From NCBI GenBank assembly GCA_900552685.1, contig USAJ01000009.1, forward strand, positions 1 to 49,300: a stretch of 49,300 bases of DNA, in the 5' to 3' direction. The notes under the pieces are model-generated. The model saw only the letters and a list, made by a program, of their open reading frames with translations, had not been told where the DNA came from and ran no database searches. The translations under genes were made by a program, and so were the position numbers. Position 1 is the stretch's first letter, and the number at the start of each line of letters is the position of its first letter. Source of the DNA: an uncultured Collinsella sp. GTDB lineage: Bacteria > Actinomycetota > Coriobacteriia > Coriobacteriales > Coriobacteriaceae. This document shows positions 9,271 through 17,968 of the stretch, one piece after another.

Positions 9271-9993
9271 ATGATCAAGAAGGTCATGGAGGACTACAAG
9301 GTCCTGTTGCGGAGCATTCCCGCGGCAACGGTTTCGCTGTTTTTCGTGAGCGTCATCATGATGAACCTGCTGGCCAACAAAGAACTCATCAGCCTGCCGT
9401 ATCTGGCACTCGATTGCGGCTTTGTGGTGAGCTGGGTTTCGTTTTTGTGCCAGGACATGATTTGCAAGCGCTTTGGCGCCAAGGCATCCATCAAAATCTC
9501 TATCCTCGCGCTGCTGGTCAACCTGGCCGTGAGCCTGTGCTTTTGGGCATGCTCGCTCACGCCCGGCATGTGGGGCGCCTACTACGACACGGGCATGATC
9601 GAGGTCAACACTGCCCTTAACGCCACCATTGGCGGCACCTGGTACGTGGTGCTGGGCTCTTCGCTGGCAATGCTCGTTTCTGCCGTGGTTAACTCCACGC
9701 TCAACCAGTCGCTTGGCCGTATGCTCAAAAAGAATAACTTTGCGAGCTTTGCCTTCCGCTCCTATGTGTCCACGGGCGTTGGCCAGTTTATCGACAACTT
9801 GGTCTTTGCCATTGTGGTGAGTCACACGTTCTTTGGCTGGACCTGGGTGCAGGTTCTTATGTGCTCGCTGACGGGTGCCGTCGCCGAGCTGCTGTGCGAG
9901 GTCTTCCTGAGCCCCGTGGGCTACAGGGTCGTGCGCGGCTGGGAGCGCGAGAATGTGGGTTCCGAGTACCTCGAGCGCCACGCAACCGCCTAA
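9271..9993 (+). CDS. VUT-family transporter, probable queuosine-precursor importer
   Basis: The 240 residues form six to seven membrane helices of the YhhQ/VUT (DUF165) family. The charged conserved segment CQDMICKRFGAKAS (about 51-64) and the phrase FRSYVSTGVGQFIDNLVF (about 161-178) are typical. YhhQ imports queuosine precursors such as preQ0/preQ1. The candidate preQ1 riboswitch in its leader supports that reading. An SDR gene follows nine bases later, so the two may be co-transcribed. Confidence 0.85.
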   Translation: MIKKVMEDYKVLLRSIPAATVSLFFVSVIMMNLLANKELISLPYLALDCGFVVSWVSFLCQDMICKRFGAKASIKISILALLVNLAVSLCFWACSLTPGMWGAYYDTGMIEVNTALNATIGGTWYVVLGSSLAMLVSAVVNSTLNQSLGRMLKKNNFASFAFRSYVSTGVGQFIDNLVFAIVVSHTFFGWTWVQVLMCSLTGAVAELLCEVFLSPVGYRVVRGWERENVGSEYLERHATA

Positions 9994-10002
9994 GGAGCAA
10001 GT

Positions 10003-10683
10003 ATGCGAGTTTTGATCACGGGTGCTTCGGGCGGTATCGGAGCCGCATGCGTGCAGCGCTTTTTGGACGAGGGCCACGAGGTCGTGGGCTTTGATCTGCT
10101 GCCGGCGGCAATCGAACACGAGCGCTACCGCCATCTGATCGTTGATGTCCGCGAACCGGGCTCGTTTCCAGGCGACCTTGAACCCCAAGTGATCGTGAAC
10201 GTTGCCGGTACGCAGGATTCGGCCGACGATATCGCCGCCAACCTGTGTGGCACCATCAACGTGACCGAGCGCTACGCTTTTGTGGGGGAGGGGCTTGTCG
10301 CCAAGCCGGCGCCGGCTATCAAATCCGTGGTCAACGTGGGGTCGGCGAGTGGGCATACGGGATCGGAGTTTCCCGCCTATGCCGCCAGCAAGGGCGGCGT
10401 TATCGCCTACACCAAGAACCTTGCAAACCGCCTGGCACCGCAGGCCATCGCCAACAGTGTGGACCCGGGCGGCGTTATCACGCCGCTCAACCGTTGCGTG
10501 ATGGAAGACGAGCGCCTGTGGAATCAGATTATGGAGCTCACGCCGCTTAAGCGCTGGGCCACCGCCCAAGAGATTGCCGAGTGGATCTACTTTGTGGGCG
10601 TGACCAACCGGTTTATGACCGGGCAGAGCCTGTTGATCGATGGCGGCGAGGCCGGCCGCACGCAATTTATTTGGCCCGAATAG
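10003..10683 (+). CDS. Short-chain dehydrogenase/reductase
   Basis: This 226-residue Rossmann-fold oxidoreductase has the NAD(P) motif GASGGIG (about 6-12), the catalytic Ser in VGSASG and the Y-x3-K motif YAASK (about 126-130), and ends with the usual DGGEAG segment. It is slightly shorter than the usual 245-255 residues of the family. It lies nine bases after the VUT transporter and is closed by the terminator at 10685-10720. No substrate can be named. Confidence 0.85.
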   Translation: MRVLITGASGGIGAACVQRFLDEGHEVVGFDLLPAAIEHERYRHLIVDVREPGSFPGDLEPQVIVNVAGTQDSADDIAANLCGTINVTERYAFVGEGLVAKPAPAIKSVVNVGSASGHTGSEFPAYAASKGGVIAYTKNLANRLAPQAIANSVDPGGVITPLNRCVMEDERLWNQIMELTPLKRWATAQEIAEWIYFVGVTNRFMTGQSLLIDGGEAGRTQFIWPE

Positions 10684-10684
10684 G

Positions 10685-10720
10685 AAACGCGCCCGATGGA
10701 AAGCCGTCGGGCGCGTTTTT
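10685..10720 (+). terminator. Intrinsic terminator, possibly two-way
   Basis: Arms of 15 bp (12 perfect, then a G-T and two G-C pairs) are closed by the loop AAAG and followed by a run of T from 10716. It ends the VUT/SDR unit. It also lies just past the stop of the uracil-DNA glycosylase gene on the other strand and could serve both. Confidence 0.9.
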
Positions 10721-10733
10721 GATGTATCGATTT

Positions 10734-11459
10734 TTAGCCGAGGCAAGTCCAGTTGACGGGGGTCGAGCCGTGCTGTTCGAGTAGCCGATTGGCTGTCGAG
10801 AAGGGGCGCGACCCCATAAAGGCGGGGAGTTCTGCCGTGGCACGGTTGGCTGAAAGCGGCGAGGGATGCGTAGAGGCCAGGCAGAACTTGTCGGTTGCCT
10901 TGCCCGCGCCGGTCGTGTCGAGCTTGCCTTCGACCATCTGCTGGGCAAAGCGGCCCCATGCCAAAAAGACTACCGGTTGGGGCAGCTGACAGCAGCGTTC
11001 GATAACGTAGTCGGTCAGGGTGCTCCAGCCCAGTTTGGCGTGCGAGTTGGCGGCATGCTCGCACACGGTGAGCGTAGTGTTGAGGAGCAGGACGCCCTGC
11101 AGTGCCCATGGGGTTAGGTCTCCCGTGGCGGGAATGGGGCAATCCAGATCGGCTTTGAGCTCCTTATAAATGTTGCGCAGGCTCGGCGGCAACTTGGTTT
11201 GCGTCGCGGGGACCGAGAACGACAGCCCCATTGCCTGGTTGGGTCCGTGATAGGGGTCCTGACCCAAGATGACAACCTTGACCTGGTCGGCTGGCGTGTA
11301 GGCGAGGGCATTGAGGATGTCGTCTTGTGCCGGGTAGATGGTCTGCTCGGCACGCAAAAGGGCGATGCGCTCGAGCAGCCGGTTCGTAGTATCACGTACC
11401 GCCTGCGGCGCATCGCCCAACCAAGTTGCTATGTTGCGGTCGCGAGTTGCGCTGTCCAT
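10734..11459 (-). CDS. ung: Uracil-DNA glycosylase, family 1
   Basis: The 241 residues carry the family 1 motifs GQDPYHGP (about 66-73; Asp is the catalytic water activator) and STHPSPLSANR (about 187-197; His stabilises the uracil anion). The enzyme removes uracil from DNA in base-excision repair. AAGGAG precedes ATG 11459. Length and motifs are normal. Confidence 0.95.
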   Translation of the reverse strand: MDSATRDRNIATWLGDAPQAVRDTTNRLLERIALLRAEQTIYPAQDDILNALAYTPADQVKVVILGQDPYHGPNQAMGLSFSVPATQTKLPPSLRNIYKELKADLDCPIPATGDLTPWALQGVLLLNTTLTVCEHAANSHAKLGWSTLTDYVIERCCQLPQPVVFLAWGRFAQQMVEGKLDTTGAGKATDKFCLASTHPSPLSANRATAELPAFMGSRPFSTANRLLEQHGSTPVNWTCLG

Positions 11460-11547
11460 GGGGCTCCTTTATGCCAGATGCTCTATTGGCATCTATTGTA
11501 AAGGCGCATCGGTTGCCTTTATGCCGCGGCTGTATGAAGAGTGGGGT

Positions 11548-12450
11548 CTACGAGACGTGCTCGGGCGCTCCTGCCATGCGAGCCTGTCCATGTGCGCGGA
11601 GGCGCGGAAGCTCGACGGTTGCCACCATGACGCCGGTGAGGATGAGGGCGGCGCCAAAGAAGGCGATGGGGCTCAGGACCTCGCCAACCAAGAAGAACGA
11701 AAAGACGGCGGAGCAGACCGGCTCGAGCGAGAAAGCGAAGCCAGTGGTCTCGGCGGGCACGTGGGGCTGCACGAGCGTCTGGGTGATAAAGCCGTAGGCA
11801 GAGCAGATGAGTGCGAGCGCGACGACGACCATGATCTCGCTGGGCGTGCTGGGAAGCGTGAAGCCGCCAAAGACGCATGCGGCAATGCCCGAGAACAGGC
11901 CGCCAAAGCCCAGCTGCCAAACGCCCAGAGCAAGCGGATCGACTTCTTCGACAAAGCGCTTGGCGACAATGATGTGTCCGGCATAGACAAAGGCGGAGAG
12001 CAGCATGATGAGTGCGCCCGGGTTCAGGCTGGTGAAGTCTGCGCCCGAGAGCAGCAACATACCGCAGGTGACGATGGCGGTGCCGACGAGCACTTTGCGC
12101 TCGGGGGCGCGACGCAGCAGGGCGGCGTTGGCAAACGGCACGATCACGACCGTCAGGCTCTGCAAAAAGCCGGCGGTGGAGGCGGAGGTGAGGCTGGAGC
12201 CCAGGCACATGCAGGTGAGCTCGGTTGCCATAATGGCGCCGATGATGGCGGCACGGACCATAAGGTCGCGGTTGATGCGCAACGCGCGCTTGTGGAAGAG
12301 CAGCAGGCAGGCCACAAAGGCGATGATGCAGCGTAGCGCGACGATGCTCGTGGCGTTCATGCTGTCCATGCCGATCTTCATAAGGGGGTACGAAAAGCCC
12401 CATGCGACGGGAACGGAAAATGAGAGCGCGATTGCTTTTTTGCGATCCAT
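11548..12450 (-). CDS. EamA-family (DMT) permease
   Basis: The 300 residues hold ten predicted TM helices in two EamA halves; SVPVAWGFSYPLMKIG opens the first and FAFSLEPVCSAVFSFFLVGE is the signature of the second half. It is divergent from the LysR gene at 12609, with 158 bases between the starts, so that regulator probably controls it. A ribosome site AAAAGGAG precedes ATG 12450. The substrate is unknown; relatives export amino acids or toxic metabolites. Confidence 0.85.
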   Translation of the reverse strand: MDRKKAIALSFSVPVAWGFSYPLMKIGMDSMNATSIVALRCIIAFVACLLLFHKRALRINRDLMVRAAIIGAIMATELTCMCLGSSLTSASTAGFLQSLTVVIVPFANAALLRRAPERKVLVGTAIVTCGMLLLSGADFTSLNPGALIMLLSAFVYAGHIIVAKRFVEEVDPLALGVWQLGFGGLFSGIAACVFGGFTLPSTPSEIMVVVALALICSAYGFITQTLVQPHVPAETTGFAFSLEPVCSAVFSFFLVGEVLSPIAFFGAALILTGVMVATVELPRLRAHGQARMAGAPEHVS

Positions 12451-12608
12451 GGGACTCCTTTTGTTACAGAACGGTTTCGTAAAAAGGATTCTGCTCCCAG
12501 ATTTGGATGTAGTAAAGCGAATGTATCTTCAGTATGATTAAGAAATGCTAAAGTAGGCGCGAAAAGCGCTGACAAAACGTTTTACGGCTGCATTGATGTG
12601 GAGGCACG

Positions 12609-13475
12609 ATGGCATCGCGGTATCAGATTGTTTGTATGGTGGTCGATCGCGGCAGTCTTAAGGGCGCGGCGGACGAGCTGGGCTATACGCAAAGTGCGGT
12701 GAGTCAGGCCGTTAAGGCGCTCGAGCGCGAGCTGGGTACCACGCTTATCGAGCGCGGAAAGCAGGGCGTTTCGCTTACGCGAGACGGTAAACAATATCTG
12801 CCGTATCTGCGCCAAATCGTGACCGCCGAGGCCGAGCTCGAGGGCAAGCGCCAGGAGCTGCTGGGGCTTTCGTCGACCGATATTCGCATTGCGACGTTTA
12901 CTAACGTGAGTCGTACCGTGCTGCCGCGTGTGATCCGCGACTTTGGTGCGCTGCACCCGGGCGTACGCTTCACCCTCAAACAGGGCGATTACACGCGCAA
13001 CGCCCAGTGGGTGCACGATGGCGTGGTTGACTTTTGCTTTACGGCGCGCGGATTTACCGCTGGGCTCGAGAAGCGCGTGATCTATCACGACGAGTTGGTG
13101 GCATTGTTGCCGGCCGCGCATCCGCTGGCGGCAAAGGAAAAGGTGACGCTCGCCGACCTGGCGTCCGAGCCGTTTGTGCTGCTGGATGAGGGCGAACAGA
13201 GCCTGGTGCTCGATGCATTCGCGGCGCATGGGCTGTCGCCGCACGTGACGAGCGAGGTCACCGACGACTACACCATTATGGCGATGGTGGAGGAGGGCCT
13301 GGGCGTGAGCATGCTCTACCGTCGTACCGTTGAGGGCATGCGGGCCGATATTCGCGTACGTCCCATCGTGCATGCCCCCTCGCGCGACGTGGTGGCCGCC
13401 TGGCGCAGCTGGGACACCATGCCCATCGCCACGAGGCGCTTTATCGACTATATGAGCTCGCATATTGTCAATTAA
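12609..13475 (+). CDS. LysR-family transcriptional regulator
   Basis: The 288 residues comprise an N-terminal HTH (about 1-60, GSLKGAADELGYTQSAVSQAVKALE) and a two-lobed inducer-binding domain (about 90-285). It is transcribed away from the EamA gene at 11548-12450. Its effector domain shares the phrase DDYTIMAMVEEGLGVSML with the LysR at 44975, which is also divergent from an EamA gene, so the pairs look paralogous. GGAGG lies before ATG 12609. Confidence 0.9.
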   Translation: MASRYQIVCMVVDRGSLKGAADELGYTQSAVSQAVKALERELGTTLIERGKQGVSLTRDGKQYLPYLRQIVTAEAELEGKRQELLGLSSTDIRIATFTNVSRTVLPRVIRDFGALHPGVRFTLKQGDYTRNAQWVHDGVVDFCFTARGFTAGLEKRVIYHDELVALLPAAHPLAAKEKVTLADLASEPFVLLDEGEQSLVLDAFAAHGLSPHVTSEVTDDYTIMAMVEEGLGVSMLYRRTVEGMRADIRVRPIVHAPSRDVVAAWRSWDTMPIATRRFIDYMSSHIVN

Positions 13476-13502
13476 TGGCTGGTGTGGCGTTGAGTGTGGT
13501 GT

Positions 13503-14885
13503 TTAGCGGGCTGTCGCTTTGGCTTGGGTGGCGCGATAGGTGCGTGCCGGGTGGCAGAGTAGTACCGCCACGACCATAAAGAACGCCGTGGTGCCCAGGC
13601 TGATGGGGTAGACCATCATGATGTTCGCAAAGGTGCGGAAGTGCGGGAACACGCAGAAAACCCAATAGAAGCGGATGCCGCAGACGCAGATCATGGTGAT
13701 GAGGGCGGGCGTGAGCGAGATGCCAAAGCCGCGCAGGTAGCCTGACATGTTTTCGTAGAACATGCTAAAGGCGTACGCCGGGAAGATCGAACATACGCGG
13801 ATATAGCCGATCGAGACGATGTTGGGGTCGCTGTTGAACAGCGATAGGATCTCGCGCCCCAGACCGACAATGACGATAATCGTGGTGAGTGCAACGATAC
13901 CGCCTTCGACCAGGCAGACCTTGAGCGTTTTGGTGCAGCGGTCGATCTGGCGGGCGCCGTGGTTTTGTCCCACAAAGGTGGTGCAGGCCTGGCTAAAGCT
14001 GTTGAGCAGGTTGTAGCATACGTACTCCAAGCTCATGGCGGCGCTCGATGCCGCCATGACCTCGGTGCCCAGGCTGTTGATGGCGGACTGGATGATGATG
14101 TTGGCGACGGCAAAGACGGCGCTTTGGATGCCGGCGGGCAGGCCGATCTTGACGATGCGCTTGAGGGCGACGGGGTCGATAGCCAGATCGCGTGGGGTGA
14201 CGCGGACGACGGAGTCGGTCTTGAGCAGACGGATAAAGAGCGTGGCGGCGCTGACGGTGTAGGCGATGGCGGTGGCGATGGCGACGCCCGCGACGCCCCA
14301 GTGGAGTATGGGGACAAAGATGAGGTCCAGGCCAATGTTGAGGACGGTGGACACGGCAAGCGCCTGCAGCGGCATGCGGGTGATGCCGACGGAGCGGAAG
14401 ATCGCGGCCTCAAAGTTGTAGAGCAAAATCGAGGGCATGCTGAGCAAAAAGACGCGTAGGTAGAGCGAAGCGAGCGGCATGGTCTCGGCGGGAACGTTGA
14501 GCGCGGCGAGCATGGGCTCAGCAAAGATCTCGCCCAGCGCGATGACGACAAAGCCCACGAGCGCCATTAAAATCGAGGTATGGACGGCGCGTTTGACCAT
14601 GTTCTGATCGTTGCGGCCGATAGCGTTGGCGATAACCACGTTGGAGCCAAGCGACATGCCAATAAACAGGTTGAGCATAAGACTGGTAAGCGGAACATTG
14701 GAGCCGACCGCCGCCATGGCGAGGGTTCCCTGGTCGCCCGAGAAGTTACCGATGATGACCGTGGCGATGAGGTTCGACAGTTGCTCCAAGATGCTCGTGG
14801 CGGCCACAGGGAAGGCGAACAGGGGAACATTGCGCCACAGCGATCCGGTGGTCATGTCAATGTGCTTAGATACGGTGTCAGCCAT
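13503..14885 (-). CDS. MATE-family efflux transporter
   Basis: This 460-residue protein has 12 predicted TM helices in two MATE repeats; PLFAFPVAATSILEQLSNLIATVIIG opens the first helix-loop and KIGLPAGIQSAVFAVANIIIQ the second repeat. Such proteins expel cationic drugs or metabolites with Na+ or H+. The start could also be the ATG ten codons in. It converges on the LysR gene with only 27 bases between them. Substrate unknown. Confidence 0.9.
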   Translation of the reverse strand: MADTVSKHIDMTTGSLWRNVPLFAFPVAATSILEQLSNLIATVIIGNFSGDQGTLAMAAVGSNVPLTSLMLNLFIGMSLGSNVVIANAIGRNDQNMVKRAVHTSILMALVGFVVIALGEIFAEPMLAALNVPAETMPLASLYLRVFLLSMPSILLYNFEAAIFRSVGITRMPLQALAVSTVLNIGLDLIFVPILHWGVAGVAIATAIAYTVSAATLFIRLLKTDSVVRVTPRDLAIDPVALKRIVKIGLPAGIQSAVFAVANIIIQSAINSLGTEVMAASSAAMSLEYVCYNLLNSFSQACTTFVGQNHGARQIDRCTKTLKVCLVEGGIVALTTIIVIVGLGREILSLFNSDPNIVSIGYIRVCSIFPAYAFSMFYENMSGYLRGFGISLTPALITMICVCGIRFYWVFCVFPHFRTFANIMMVYPISLGTTAFFMVVAVLLCHPARTYRATQAKATAR

Positions 14886-14950
14886 ACGCTCTCAATCTCT
14901 AACATGCTCTTTTGTGCTTATTTGCGCAGACGATGATACTCCTAATCGCC

Positions 14951-15006
14951 TAGTCATTGGGGACGTTCTAAAACGATTACTCATTCAAGAACGTCCCCAA
15001 TGACTA
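14951..15006. repeat. Dispersed palindromic repeat, family A
   Basis: TAGTCATTGGGGACGTTCT (14951-14969) and its inverse (14987-15006) form a 19-bp stem with a 17-base loop. It is the same element as at 1081-1136. It lies between the MATE gene and the divergent RlmA-like gene, within the probable promoter region. Confidence 0.85.
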
Positions 15007-15063
15007 GGCGGGGAAGGCGTGCGACAATGGTGGGCGTTGTGTTGTTCGCGCTAAGGAGTTGCC

Positions 15064-15876
15064 ATGTTGTTGTGTCCCGTTTGCCATGAGCCGCTGGTGG
15101 ATGACGAACGCGGTGCTGCATGCGCGGGCGGACACCGGTTTGACCGTGCGCGCGAGGGCTATCTATATCTATTGCGCTCGTCCAAGAGCGGCGACTCCAT
15201 GGGCGATCCCAAGTCGCAGGCACGCAGTCGTCGTGACTTTCTGAACCGTGGATACTACGCGCCGTTGCGCGATGCGATGGTTGAGCAGGTGCGCAAGCAG
15301 GTGTCTGAGCGCGCCGCGTCTACGAAAGGCCCCATGACGCTGCTCGATATTTGCTGCGGTGAGGGCTACTACACCAGCGCCATGGGCGCGGTGCCGGGCG
15401 TGGATGCTTACGGTTTCGACCTGGGCAAAGAGATGGTGCGCCTGGCCGCCAAGCGCGGCGATGCGACCTATTTCGTGGCCAACATGAAGGACATCCCCGT
15501 GGCCGATGGCGCCTTCGATATGGTGACCGAACTCTTTGCTCCCTTTAACGAGCGTGAGTTTTCTCGCGTGCTGGCGCCCGAGGGCTCGCTCTACACCGTC
15601 GTGCCAGGTGCACGCCATCTGTTTGGGCTCAAGGAGGTGCTCTACGACACGCCGTACCTTAACGATGAGAAGCTGCCGAAGACAACCGAGCTCGAGTTAG
15701 TCGGAACGCACCGGGTATCTGCGAATATTACGCTCCAGACGCAGGCCGACATCGAGGCGGTGTTCCAGATGACGCCGTACTACTATCGCACGCGCCCTGC
15801 CGACAAAGAGCGCCTGGCAAATTTGGACACCCTTCAAACCGACATCGACTTCATCATCGCCGAGTACCGCCACTAA
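15064..15876 (+). CDS. RlmA-type 23S rRNA (guanine-N1)-methyltransferase
   Basis: The 270 residues start with a zinc finger of the RlmA form (CPVCHEPL at 4-11, then C and H about 20-24, HRFDRAREGYLYLL), followed by a SAM domain (LLDICCGEGYY at about 95-105). RlmA proteins methylate G745 or G748 of 23S rRNA, and the TlrB branch gives macrolide tolerance. Which base is modified cannot be told. AAGGAG precedes ATG 15064. A family B repeat begins on the last base of the stop codon. Confidence 0.85.
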   Translation: MLLCPVCHEPLVDDERGAACAGGHRFDRAREGYLYLLRSSKSGDSMGDPKSQARSRRDFLNRGYYAPLRDAMVEQVRKQVSERAASTKGPMTLLDICCGEGYYTSAMGAVPGVDAYGFDLGKEMVRLAAKRGDATYFVANMKDIPVADGAFDMVTELFAPFNEREFSRVLAPEGSLYTVVPGARHLFGLKEVLYDTPYLNDEKLPKTTELELVGTHRVSANITLQTQADIEAVFQMTPYYYRTRPADKERLANLDTLQTDIDFIIAEYRH

Positions 15877-15920
15877 CCTGCCAAAAAAGGGACAGGTTTA
15901 TTTTGGTAGGTTTTATCTAG
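15876..15920. repeat. Dispersed repeat, family B (single arm)
   Basis: The run ACCTGCC...GGGACAGGTTTATTTTGG...AGGTTTTATCT matches one half of the long palindrome at 33989-34090. It starts on the final A of the TAA stop of the gene upstream. A small stem CCTGCCAA/TTGGTAGG can form. Confidence 0.75.
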
Positions 15921-15928
15921 GCAAACGC

Positions 15929-15966
15929 AAAGGGCCGACCGCGGAGATGCGCGATCGGCCCTTTTT
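15929..15966 (+). terminator. Intrinsic terminator
   Basis: Arms of 15 bases (15929-15943, 15950-15964) with one mismatch are followed by a T-run. It ends the RlmA-like gene and lies 40 bases past the stop of the convergent small membrane protein gene. Confidence 0.85.
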
Positions 15967-16005
15967 AGTTGCTTGGTTGCAACAGAGGTTATGAGAAGCG
16001 GGCGC

Positions 16006-16407
16006 TTACAGGCGGTCCTTGTTCTCGGCCTTAACGGCGTGTGCCTGCTGAACAAAGAACAGGTCGTAGACCACGATGGCAAAGGCGATTATATTGACGG
16101 AGCTGCCGCCGAGTGCGGGAAGCGTGAGCACGGCTTGGAGGAGCGTGGCTGCCGCGGCAACGATACCGAGCTTAAATGCGCCGTCTACCTGCGAAGGCTT
16201 GTTGGCGCCCTTGATACCGGCGACGCCTGCGGCAAGGTCGACGAGGCCCTTAACAATCACCACAACAGCGGCGAGTGTGGCGTTCGATCCGTAAGCGGAT
16301 CCAAAATTGCCGGTAACAATGCCGGCAATTCCGATGACGAGGCTGGCGATGCCCAGAACAAAATAAATCAGGGCAAGGATTTTGAGTGTCTTGCGAGCAG
16401 CGCTCAT
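16006..16407 (-). CDS. Small four-TM membrane protein of unknown function
   Basis: The 133 residues show four hydrophobic helices (about 9-30, 43-65, 78-97, 101-120) with short loops and a Lys-rich C-terminus. It resembles uncharacterised integral membrane proteins common in Coriobacteriia. AAAGGA lies six bases before ATG 16407. No catalytic motif is visible. I cannot assign a function. Confidence 0.75.
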   Translation of the reverse strand: MSAARKTLKILALIYFVLGIASLVIGIAGIVTGNFGSAYGSNATLAAVVVIVKGLVDLAAGVAGIKGANKPSQVDGAFKLGIVAAAATLLQAVLTLPALGGSSVNIIAFAIVVYDLFFVQQAHAVKAENKDRL

Positions 16408-16636
16408 AGCTGGTCCTTTCGATGCGGGCGCGGAGAATCTGTCGCGCCCAGGTTACGGCACATATCGTGAAGCACATTGTAGTTCAACGGGACGATGCAT
16501 GCGTTTGAAAGCGTCTCTTGCCTGTACGGTCCAACCTTTCAAAAAGGAAAGCTGGACGTAAGCCAAATCGATGGCAGCCCATGTGCGGCGCTGCGATGAT
16601 GAGGCCGTAACAAGGAGCTGGTCTCAAGGAGGAGCC

Positions 16637-16780
16637 ATGATGTACGGAACAGGGCAAGTGCGTGAGCCGCGGTCGTTGGGAAGGCGCATGGGCGATTCTG
16701 TGATCGCTGCCGTGTGCACGGGATTGATGGCGGTGCTTTGCATTGCGATGCTGTGGGCCATGTCGCATGTGGGACAATAG
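16637..16780 (+). CDS. Small single-TM protein, 47 residues
   Basis: An ATG at 16637 follows a very strong ribosome site (AAGGAGGAG, 16626-16634). The product has a basic start (PRSLGRRMGD) and one membrane helix (about residues 22-43). It lies 64 bases before rsmJ on the same strand and may share its transcript. It resembles no family I know. The ribosome site is the main evidence. Confidence 0.55.
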   Translation: MMYGTGQVREPRSLGRRMGDSVIAAVCTGLMAVLCIAMLWAMSHVGQ

Positions 16781-16844
16781 CGGACGGTTGGGTGCTGGCA
16801 TAAACGGCGCCCCGCGTATTCGTTTTGCTTGTTAAGGAGTGTCC

Positions 16845-17549
16845 ATGGGCGTCGTCGATCCCTTTTCTGTTGCTCGGGCCGCGGGGCTCGAGCTCGTGCG
16901 GAAGTCCGAGGGCCTCACGCTCACCGACGGCGCGATGGAGCTGCGTGCCGATTTTGCCCGCATGCTGCCACGACTCAAGCAAGGCCGTCTGCAGCAAGAG
17001 CTGCTGGTAAAGGCTGCGCGCACAAAAGGCATCGAGAGCCCATGGGCGATTGATGCCACGGCAGGCTTTGGCGAGGATTCGCTGCTGTTGGCGGCCGCGG
17101 GCTTTACCGTCGATCTGTATGAGCAGGATTGCGTGATCGCGGCGCTCCTCAAGGATGCCTTGGATCGCGCGGCGGATGATCAGGTGCTTGCGGCTGCCGT
17201 GGCTCGCATGCGCCTTCATGCGGGCGAGGACAGCATTGCCGGCCTTCGCCATACAGCTGAGCTGATCGGGCAGGGCGAGCTCGCCGCTCCCGACGCGGTG
17301 TATCTGGATCCCATGTTTCCCGGGCGCACCAAGAGCGCGGCGGTTAAAAAGAAGTTCCAACTCTTGCACCATCTGGAACAGCCGTGCGCCGATGAGGGGA
17401 CGCTGGTCGAAGCTGCGCTTGCGGTGCATCCGTGCAAGGTGGTTATCAAGCGACCGGTGAAGGGGCCGCTGCTTGCCGGCGTTAAGCCGAGCTATCAACT
17501 TGCGGGCAAGGCCGTTCGCTACGATGTTTTGGTACCGCCGCACCCGTAG
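16845..17549 (+). CDS. rsmJ: RsmJ-like 16S rRNA (guanine-N2)-methyltransferase
   Basis: The 234 residues have the RsmJ motifs DATAGFGEDSLLLAAAGF (SAM site, about 68-85), VYLDPMFPGRTKSAAVKKK (about 148-166) and VVIKRP. RsmJ methylates G1516 of 16S rRNA. ATG 16845 is preferred over GTG 16839 because AAGGAG lies five bases before it. The spacing and motifs are typical, so the family is secure; the exact target base is inferred. Confidence 0.85.
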   Translation: MGVVDPFSVARAAGLELVRKSEGLTLTDGAMELRADFARMLPRLKQGRLQQELLVKAARTKGIESPWAIDATAGFGEDSLLLAAAGFTVDLYEQDCVIAALLKDALDRAADDQVLAAAVARMRLHAGEDSIAGLRHTAELIGQGELAAPDAVYLDPMFPGRTKSAAVKKKFQLLHHLEQPCADEGTLVEAALAVHPCKVVIKRPVKGPLLAGVKPSYQLAGKAVRYDVLVPPHP

Positions 17550-17559
17550 CTTGCGCGCG

Positions 17560-17601
17560 ATAGGCGCCGCTCCGTCAGTGCCGTGCCGAAGCGGCGCCTA
17601 T
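17560..17601. terminator. Shared hairpin between convergent genes
   Basis: ATAGGCGCCGCT (17560-17571) pairs perfectly with 17590-17601 across an 18-base loop, with TTT after it. It lies between rsmJ and the convergent 98-residue gene, and the TAG of that gene (17598-17600) is inside the stem. Confidence 0.6.
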
Positions 17602-17894
17602 TTCCAAGGGTGCGACGTCAGGTGCCATCCGCCGCAGTATTCGCATTTGTAGCAGGCCAGCCCGCGGCGTCCGCGGTTTTCGCAGTCGGCCATAACTGCC
17701 TCGGCCTCGGCACGCGTGTCGTAACGGTTTTTGCGCTCGCACGACTTGTAGCGCCAGGCTTCATCGCGCTCGGCGTCCAGGGCGTCGCGGCGCTCGTCCT
17801 CGCGTGCAAACAGGTCGCTCATATCGCCGCCGGTGGCAGCGCCTAAAAACTCGCTTTTGGCCTTTGACCAGGCGGCTCGCTTTTTGCTTCCCAT
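17598..17894 (-). CDS. Small CxxC/GWHL protein of unknown function
   Basis: This 98-residue charged protein ends in a compact zinc-knuckle-like motif, CYKCEYCGGWHLT (about 81-93), a form seen in small phage and actinobacterial proteins. A highly charged helix (residues 30-60, rich in Asp, Glu, Arg) precedes it. GAGGGG precedes ATG 17894. It is divergent from the GNAT gene, with a palindrome in the gap. Function unknown. Confidence 0.7.
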   Translation of the reverse strand: MGSKKRAAWSKAKSEFLGAATGGDMSDLFAREDERRDALDAERDEAWRYKSCERKNRYDTRAEAEAVMADCENRGRRGLACYKCEYCGGWHLTSHPWK

Positions 17895-17918
17895 CTGCTT
17901 CGCGCCCCTCTCAAAACG

Positions 17919-17950
17919 TTGGTATCATTGCTCAATCAAAGTGATACCAA
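17919..17950. promoter_or_regulatory. Palindrome between divergent genes, possible operator
   Basis: TTGGTATCA (17919-17927) and TGATACCAA (17942-17950) form a perfect 9-bp inverted repeat with a 14-base spacer, placed midway between the start of the 98-residue gene and the GNAT gene. The centre-to-centre spacing of the arms is 23 bases, about two helical turns, which suits a dimeric regulator. No regulator gene is adjacent. Confidence 0.45.
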
Positions 17951-17968
17951 TAAACGTGAGGTCGCCGC

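Noticed and set aside
9250..11142. 630-codon minus-strand frame across VUT, SDR and ung
   Set aside because: It overlaps three clear genes and includes the terminator at 10685; no start signal.
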